NCBI GenBank assembly: GCA_027943245.1
Contig: JANDJZ010001123.1
Span: 1 to 12,787, forward strand
Length of the DNA stretch: 12,787 nucleotides
Direction: 5' to 3'
DNA from: Acanthamoeba sp. SK_2022b
Lineage: Eukaryota > Discosea > Longamoebia > Acanthamoebidae
The notes beneath the pieces are model-generated. The model ran no database searches, had not been told where the DNA came from, and saw only the letters and a program-made list of their open reading frames with translations. The first letter of the stretch is position 1, and each line of letters starts with the position of its first letter. This document shows, one piece after another, positions 7,374 to 12,787 of this stretch. Position numbers and translations under genes: made by a program.

Positions 7374-7526
7374 AACTGAGTGTTCAGGAAAATGAGACAG
7401 TGACTCATTTTCTGTAGACAGCACCACCATCACAACACCATCACAACACCACAACACCAAACTGACTGGTGAAAACGGTGTACATTTTGAGAAGGGGCAG
7501 TGTCTTATTTCCCTGAACACTCAGTT
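7374..7526 (-). mobile_element. MITE-like element with 29-bp TIRs, core replaced by array
   Basis: The ends 7374-7402 and 7498-7526 are inverted repeats matching at 26 of 29 positions (AACTGAGTGTTCAGG at both outer ends). ACCA flanks both sides (7370-7373, 7527-7530), giving a possible 4-bp target duplication, although ACCA is common in this array. The subterminal parts match the copy at 11325-11473 in reverse orientation (for example GAGAAGGGGCAGTGTCT at 7490). The middle (about 7421-7470) is CACCACCATCACAACACC array sequence instead of the unique core. The element is too short to encode a transposase, so it is non-autonomous. Confidence 0.75.
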
Positions 7527-7530
7527 ACCA

Positions 7531-8188
7531 TCACAACACCATCACAACACCGCAACACCATCACCACAACACCACTCCACCACATCATCACAACACAACA
7601 CCATCACAACACCATCACACCACCATCACACCACCATCACACCACCATCACCACATCACCATCACCACATCACCACTTCATCACAACACCAGCACTACAC
7701 CTTCACCACAGCACCACATCACCATCACTACACCATCACAACACCAACACCACCACAACACCATCACCACAACACCACACCATCACAACACCATCACCAC
7801 AACACCATCACCACACCCAACACCATCACCACAACACCACACCAACACCACAACACCATCACCACTCACCACAACACCATCACCAACACCACACCATACC
7901 ATAACACCATCACCACAACACCATCACAACACCATCACCACATCACCACAACACCACACCAACACCACACCATCACCATAACACCATCACCACAACACCA
8001 ACACCACAACACCATCACAATCACCATAGCACCGTCACAACACCACCACCAAATCATAACACCACCCTATCACCACAACACACCATCACAACACCATCAC
8101 CACAAAACCATCACAGCACCATCACAACACCCACCACAACACCATCACAGCACCACACCACAACAAAGATACCCACACTTACACCACA
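7531..8188 (+). repeat. A/C array with frequent CATCAC units
   Basis: The array resumes with CATCACAACACCATCACCAC units and is richer in ATC than the left arm. The stretch near 7621-7640 shows CATCACACCAC triplication. I see no gene; open frames are short and low in complexity. Confidence 0.88.
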
Positions 8189-8481
8189 ACACCACCACCA
8201 CCACCACCACCTGACCACCACCACCACCTGACCACCACCACCACCTGACCACCACCACCACCTGACCACCACCACCACCTGACCACCTGACCACCACCAC
8301 CACCTGACCACCTGACCACCACCACCACCTGACCACCTGACCACCACTACCACCTGACCACCACCACCTGACCACCACCACCACCTGACCACCACCACCA
8401 CCTGACCACCACCACCACCTGACCACCACCACCTGACCACCACTACCACCTGACCACCACCACCACCACCACCACCACCAC
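8189..8481 (+). repeat. CACCTGACC minisatellite, 17 copies
   Basis: CTGACC lies between CAC runs 17 times, at 8211, 8228, 8245, 8262, 8279, 8287, 8304, 8312, 8329, 8337, 8354, 8368, 8385, 8402, 8419, 8433 and 8450. Spacings are 17 bp in most cases, otherwise 8 or 14. Every unit contains CACCTG, the E-box sequence that ZEB/Snail-type factors bind in animals; whether anything binds here is unknown. The G-rich minus strand (GGTGG units) could form two-layer quadruplexes. Confidence 0.9.
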
Positions 8482-8946
8482 CCCATCAACAACAAGCGAC
8501 CAATCAACACTTCTTCTACTGATGCAAGCTGCTCACAGAGACAGTAGATGACGGCTGCAGTCAGGTGTGTGTGAAGTGTGGGTTTATTTTCCCCTTTTTT
8601 TGCGCAGAGGCAACACTGCCTATTGGTCCATGTTCCTTCGTTGAGGTTGCCACCATTGTGCAGGACTGGACAGCCAGTCCTGTACACCCAGCTCCCTCTA
8701 ACCCACACTTAAGAGTTCATGGCTTGACCACAGGTGTGGTGGACAGCTGTTGTGGCATCCGTCCCACCACTCACCTCCAACATTTCTCTCTCTCTCTCCT
8801 TGCACAGCCTTTAATCTTTCGAAAATAGAAACATGTTTCAGTGTCCTTGATCTTGGCGCCAAGCATGGCAAGGAGGTCGACCTTCTCCATGGACACGTTG
8901 TCAGGCTGATAGAGCTCGCCCTCCTATCCGCCTGCGCTTCCCAGCC
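8482..8946. other. Island of unique sequence in the array
   Basis: About 465 bp of balanced-composition DNA lies between the CACCTG minisatellite and the next A/C array. It has a T/C tract ending GCGCAG near 8608 and CTCTCTCTCTCCTTGCACAG ending near 8805, both like 3' splice sites on the + strand, but no convincing + strand exon follows. A possible minus-strand exon is listed separately. I see no terminal inverted repeat or target duplication at its edges, so whether it was inserted into the array or the array expanded around it is open. Confidence 0.6.
8778..8923 (-). CDS. Possible exon fragment, unrecognised
   Basis: Reading the minus strand from 8923 directly after TAG (8926-8924, which doubles as an AG acceptor), one frame gives GELYQPDNVSMEKVDLLAML then GAKIKDTETC, which looks like ordinary soluble protein with balanced residues. 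It stays open to a TGA about 49 codons on. No start codon context, donor site or domain is certain. It might be a captured or leftover exon of a nearby gene, or chance. I do not recognise the family. Confidence 0.25.
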
Positions 8947-10687
8947 AAGCACACCATCACAACACCACCACACCATCAACACCACAACTCCATATCCACA
9001 ACACCATCACCATCTCCACATCACAACACCACCACCACCACCATCACCACCACCTGACAACAGCATCATCACAACACCACATCTGCACAACGCCATCACA
9101 ACACCATCACAACACCACAACACCATCACAACACCATCTATACACCACCACAACAGCATCACAACACCATCACAACACCATCACAACACCATCTAAACAC
9201 CACCACAACAGCACCACAACAGCACCATAACACCACACCATCACAACAACCCCACCACAATACCACACCATCACCACACCATCACCACACCATCACCACA
9301 CCATCACCACACCACCATCACCACACCAATATCACATCACCAGTACAATATCACCACAACACCACACCACCACAACACCATCACAACACCATCACATCAC
9401 AACACCACACCACCACAACACCATCACCACACCATCACAACACCATCACATCACACCACCACAACACCACCTCAACACCACCACCACAACACCATCACCA
9501 CACCACCACATCACACCACCATAACACCACCTCAACACCACCACCACCACACCATTGCAACATCACCACACCATCACCACTACATCACCACACCACCATC
9601 ACAACACCACAACACCACCACACCACTGTCACCATCACCACACCATCACCACCACACCATCACCACCACGACACCACACACCACCACAACACACACTACA
9701 ACAACGTCACCACAACACCACCACACAAACCACCACACAAACACCACAACACCACCACACACACCACCACACAAACACCACAACACATACACCACAACAC
9801 AACCAACCAACAACATGACTACAACACAACAACAACACCACCAATCCCCACCACACCACAACATCACCACAACACCACCACCACAACATCACCACACTAC
9901 TACCACCACCACAACACCACATCACCACATCACCACCACACCACCACCACACCACCACCACATACCACACCATCTAAACACCACCACAACACCACCACAA
10001 CACCCACACCATCACTACCACAACATCACCACCACAACACCACCACACCATCACAAGACCAACCACAACACCACTACAATAACCACCACTATAACTTCAA
10101 CATCACCACAGCATCACCACAACCACACAACACCACCACAACACCACCACAACACCACCACACCACCACAACATCACCACAACACCACCACCACATCACT
10201 ACACCATCCCCACAACACCACACCATCACCACAACAACACCACCACATCACTGCACCATCCCCACAACACCACTACAACACCACAACGTCACCACAACAC
10301 CACCACAACAGCACCACAATATCACCACAACACCACATCACTACATCACAACACCAACACAACTACCACATCATCATCACAACACCACAACACCATCACC
10401 ACCACACAACCACACCACCACACCATCGCAACAATACCACCACAACTACAACATCACAACAACACCACAACACCACCAGTGCTACATCACCACACCACCA
10501 CCAACACCACTAAACCACCACAACACCAACACCACCACAACACCACCACAACAACAGCACTACCACCACCACCAAGACACCACCAGCACAACACCACAAC
10601 AACATCACCACAACACCATCACAACAACACCACACCACCACACCACCACACCAACATCATCACAACACCACCACAACATCACCATAC
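8947..10687 (+). repeat. A/C array, right arm
   Basis: CATCACAACACC, CACCACAAC and later CAACACAAACACC and ACTACAAC units fill this 1.7-kb stretch. The 9700-9830 part is richer in ACACAAAC and AACCAACC, and the part after 10000 in CACCACAACACCACCAC. Open frames of up to 232 codons are compositional. The block ends at the solo LTR. Confidence 0.92.
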
Positions 10688-10912
10688 TGTTGTGATATAC
10701 GCTTTGTGGTGAAGAGTAAAGTGTGAAGTGAGAGAGAACTGGGTTCTCTCTGGTTTTATTACTGCTGAATATATTGTTGTAGCAGTTGTACTACAACATA
10801 ACTCCTAAACTTTAAGGCATGCCTTAATGTGCTAGGAGCTCATTAAGTCCTACCTCATTTGGTGTTCCAGAGTGACTGTTGATCTGAGTACCTTATTAGG
10901 TAACTCACAACA
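10688..10912 (-). repeat. Solo LTR of the copia-type family (225 bp)
   Basis: The sequence starts TGTTGTGATATACGC and ends TCACAACA and aligns along its whole length with the LTR at 4572-4797, with roughly 15 differences counted by eye (about 93-94% identity). No internal retrotransposon sequence is next to it. The bases before it (CATAC) and after it (GTGTT) do not match, so there is no target duplication. The A/C array lies on its left and a G/T array on its right. Orientation is given by analogy with the element at 4572-6470. Confidence 0.92.
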
Positions 10913-11202
10913 GTGTTGTGATGTTGTGGTGGTGGTGTGGTGATGTTGTGGTTATGTGGTGGTGTTGTGGTGTGGCTGATGTGTGGTGATGTTGTGGTAA
11001 TGTTGGTTATGTGGTGTGGTGGTGATGTTGGGCTGTGGTGATGTCATGGGTGGTGGTGTTGTGGTGGGATGTTGTGGTGGTTGTGGTGGTGTGGTGGAGT
11101 TGTGGTGTTATGGTGTTGTGGTGATGTAGTAGTTGTGTGGTAGTGTTGTGGTGGTGTGGAGGAATTGATGTGATGTTGTGGTAGTGTTGTGGTGGTGTGT
11201 GT
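10913..11202 (-). repeat. Array in opposite orientation (GT-rich on +)
   Basis: From the first base after the solo LTR the + strand is GTGTTGTGATGTTGTGGTGG and similar for about 290 bp, the reverse complement of the A/C array type. The block includes TGTTGTGATGT at 10914-10924, equal to the first 11 bases of the LTR at 4572. It ends in GTGTGTGTTTTT where unique sequence begins. No gene is supported. Confidence 0.9.
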
Positions 11203-11324
11203 TTTTCCTGCCCTGGGTCAACCTCCCTCCTACTCTTCTGCGTCTAGTGGCTTTTCAGTTGCCATCTTTTCTCACTCCTCTGTGGGAGCATCTGGTGTCC
11301 TTCCCACATTCCTGCAATGCACTG
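11203..11324. other. Unique sequence, nothing recognised
   Basis: About 120 bp of pyrimidine-rich, non-repetitive sequence between the GT block and the MITE. A short + strand frame crosses it but carries no recognisable motif. It may be host flanking DNA. Confidence 0.5.
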
Positions 11325-11473
11325 AACTGATTGTTCTGGAAATGAGACACTGCCCCTTCTCAAAATGTCTACAGTTTTCAACAGTCATTGCAGCTGTAGA
11401 CATTTAGGACACCGTCCCAGACAGGTGCTGTCTGCAGAAAAAGTCACTGCCTCTTTTTCCTGAACACTCAGTT
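11325..11473 (+). mobile_element. MITE-like element, intact core copy (149 bp)
   Basis: Ends beginning AACTGATTGTTCTGGAAATG (left) and the inverse of CTTTTTCCTGAACACTCAGT T (right) form imperfect inverted repeats of about 29 bp. ACTG flanks both sides (11321-11324, 11474-11477), giving a 4-bp candidate target duplication. Its subterminal blocks match 7374-7526 in reverse, and its core (11386-11413) matches 7238-7265. The length, TIRs and absence of a coding frame fit a miniature inverted-repeat element; the superfamily is not identified. Confidence 0.75.
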
Positions 11474-11760
11474 ACTGACCTTCCTTTCTGGCCAACCTGT
11501 CCACAGCTTGGCTCCCACTTCTACCTCTCAATTGCCCCTTTCCAACATCACGTTTCTCTGTGTGTACATAAAATGAAGCTTTTTGTGGCATTGTACAGAT
11601 TTCAGTGTGTTTTTATTCCATTTGTGTATAAAAAGTGTACATTGTCAAAAGAGTCATTGTTAATTTTTCTGAACACTCCATTGGAGAGGAGGTGCTAAAT
11701 CTTGAAATTAAAATCAATTTTAAGATAACTGGACCTCTGATTTGATGATAGAGGCAGTTC
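11474..11760. other. AT-richer unique sequence with a third MITE end
   Basis: Non-repetitive DNA. At 11645-11680 the stretch AAAAGAGTCATTG..TTTTTCTGAACACTCC resembles the right end of the MITE at 11440-11470, but no partner end is visible nearby, so it is probably a relic. On the minus strand AATAAA occurs at 11617-11612 and could serve as a polyadenylation signal for the gene further right; this is only positional. Confidence 0.45.
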
Positions 11761-11840
11761 AGGTGATGTTGGGGTGTTGAGTGTTGTTGACAACACCACA
11801 ACTGCACCACAGCCCCACACAACACCACAACAGCCATAAC
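11761..11840. repeat. Short GT-to-CA switch with palindrome
   Basis: GGTGATGTTGGGGTGTTGAG turns into ACAACACCACAACTGCACCA around the small palindrome GTGTTGT-TG-ACAACAC (11781-11796). Both sides resemble the large arrays in opposite orientation. No gene is seen. Confidence 0.55.
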
Positions 11841-12162
11841 TACCTCACTGAAGCAGCACCTGCATGACAGTGCATTACAACACCAAACCACCTCTTCAGA
11901 TCTAACAAGAATTGTGAAAAAAGAAGCTTAGGGCTTGGCTTGGTGAAGCACACTACAAGGACATGCATGCATCTCCCTCGACTGGTTGGAGGAAGAAGAT
12001 GGGTAATTCCACCAAGCGCCAGGCAAGCTGAAAATTCAGTGATGGGCGCTGTGTACTTGACATCATCCATCTGTAACAACCCTCTCCTCATGGAAAAGTT
12101 GGACGTGCATGCATGTGGGTCCCGAGCAAAGAGCCACAAAAGGTCTGAAGAGTGCTGCCACA
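11841..12162 (-). other. Unique sequence downstream of the acidic-protein gene
   Basis: About 320 bp of normal-composition sequence that follows the stop codon of the minus-strand gene, so it is the likely 3' untranslated region or flank. An open frame of 107 codons on the minus strand (12163-11840) overlaps it but shows no recognisable domain and begins at the very end of the upstream coding exon. I leave it uncalled. Confidence 0.4.
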
Positions 12163-12217
12163 CTACTCCTCAGCAGAGCCGCCATCATCGTACTCCTGGT
12201 CTGCCTCAACCTCGTAT

Positions 12218-12249
<32 letters not shown>

Positions 12250-12607
12250 ATCCTCGTGCTCGCCAGCATCCTCGTCCTTATCACTCTCGAGCGCTTCTTG
12301 GTACTCCTCTTGCTCCTCCCCAGGCGCATCGGTCATAGGGTGAGTCTCTCCGCTCCGCCTCTCGGAGATCTTCTTGGCAACCGCTCGCTGACGGGCCTGC
12401 AGCTGCTGTTCGAGCTGTCGCACCTCCGCTTTGAGCTTTTCCACTTCCAACTGTTTCCTCTTATCCCCTCCTCGTAGAGTCCGCGAGACTCCAGACGAGT
12501 CGGCTTCCGCTTCCCCCATGGTCATCCGCTTTGGCGAAGTTCCGACCGGGGAGGCGGGGGAGTCGCTAGACTCCTCGAACACTTTCGGCACATACTTTTC
12601 GCATTTT
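12163..12607 (-). CDS. Terminal exon: coiled-coil protein with acidic tail, unrecognised
   Basis: The minus strand shows a strong 3' splice site: a pyrimidine run (TTTCTCTCCTCTCCCCCCC) ending GCGCAG at 12608, followed by an open frame to TGA-free sequence and a stop at 12165-12163. The product has a Ser/Pro-rich start (EESSDSPASPVGTSPK), a basic then heptad-like segment (KRKQLEVEKLKAEVRQLEQQ and on to ISERR, residues about 43-79 counted from the GTG at 12591), and an acidic tail of about 50 residues with a DE repeat (residues 112-127) encoded by GAGGAC-type hexamers (12213-12257). The coiled coil suggests dimerisation, and acidic tails are common in nuclear and chromatin proteins, but I do not recognise the family. 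There is no good ATG in the frame, which supports an upstream exon. Confidence 0.6.
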
Positions 12608-12671
12608 CTGCGCGGGGGGGAGAGGAGAGAAATCGTTCATGCATGAATGAGTCGCCAGTGTGACACTCAAC

Positions 12672-12787
12672 CCGCGAACCAACCCGAGCGAGGAGCAGGT
12701 ATATATAAGGTACTCTGCGTCCGGCAACTCCTGGAACAGCAGCTGTATAACGGGTGAGGCGTAGCCAAACATCTCTGGCCCGGAGAC
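12672..12787 (-). CDS. Possible upstream exon of the same gene, partial
   Basis: On the minus strand a frame is open from the window edge through GPEMFGYASPVIQLLFQELP and DAEYLIYTCSSLGLVRG to a candidate donor GG|GTTGAG (intron 12671-12608, 64 nt). The exon would end with two bases of a codon and the next exon starts with one, so the phases agree. The ATG at 12772 could be internal or the start; the frame is open upstream of it. Donor and short intron are inferred by eye. The sequence is GC-rich like the next exon, unlike the arrays. Confidence 0.4.

Noticed and set aside
6639..8481. CRISPR-like alternation of a short repeat and spacers in the CACCTGACC blocks
   Set aside because: The spacers are CAC triplets of variable number, not unique sequence, and the context is eukaryotic. 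It is a minisatellite.
8560..8640. GTGTGTGAAGTGTGGGTTTATT, faintly like part of the copia LTR (GTGAAGTG..GGTTTTATT)
   Set aside because: Only a few bases align, the rest of the LTR is absent and there are no TG/CA ends or inverted repeat.
12109..12477. + strand Leu/Val-rich frame that resembles a transmembrane segment
   Set aside because: It is the antisense of the acidic GAGGAC repeat on the minus strand. The hydrophobic run is the complement of the Asp/Glu codons.
12700..12710. TATATATAAGG, a TATA-box-like sequence readable on both strands
   Set aside because: On the minus strand it falls inside the candidate exon, with the nearest initiator-like TCACAC 40-50 bp away, too far. On the + strand no gene follows within the window.

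Overview
The window is eukaryotic repeat-rich DNA, probably from an animal. No bacterial gene organisation is present. It carries tandem arrays, a 5-bp-TSD Ty1/copia-type LTR retrotransposon whose primer site matches metazoan initiator tRNA-Met, short inverted-repeat transposons, and one plausible spliced gene at the right edge. An invertebrate is my best guess because copia-type elements with this primer site are known from arthropods. The sequence alone does not fix the species.

Layout. 1-2640: a 20-bp CAACC minisatellite (29-610), four copies of a roughly 150-bp satellite (611-1207), four copies of a 21-bp CCTAGG repeat (1222-1300), about 1 kb of T/C-rich sequence (1304-2335), then the same 20-bp minisatellite in the opposite orientation (2338-2432) and CAACATGCCC-type repeats (2433-2640). 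2641-10687: a very long array whose + strand is almost only A and C (CAC, ACA, CATCACAACACC units), interrupted by a deleted copia-type element (4572-6470), a rearranged MITE-like element (7238-7526), a CACCTGACC minisatellite (8189-8481) and an island of unique sequence (8482-8946). 10688-10912: a solo LTR of the same copia family; to its right the array continues in the opposite orientation, GT-rich on + (10913-11202). 11203-12162: mostly unique DNA with a second, intact-looking MITE copy (11325-11473) and a third MITE end (11645-11680). 12163-12787: right edge, with minus-strand exons of an unrecognised protein with a coiled coil and a long acidic tail.

How the parts relate. The copia element is non-autonomous: gag is broken, the protease motif is altered, and integrase and most of reverse transcriptase are missing. 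Its LTR pieces are nearly identical and its target duplication is perfect, so it looks young. The main unexpected signals are that two of the larger orientation switches of the array lie at transposon sequences (solo LTR, MITE core fragment), that the LTR termini resemble the array unit, and that one MITE copy has lost its core to array sequence while a copy of that core lies about 110 bp upstream. Long open frames inside the arrays are compositional artefacts and are not annotated as genes.
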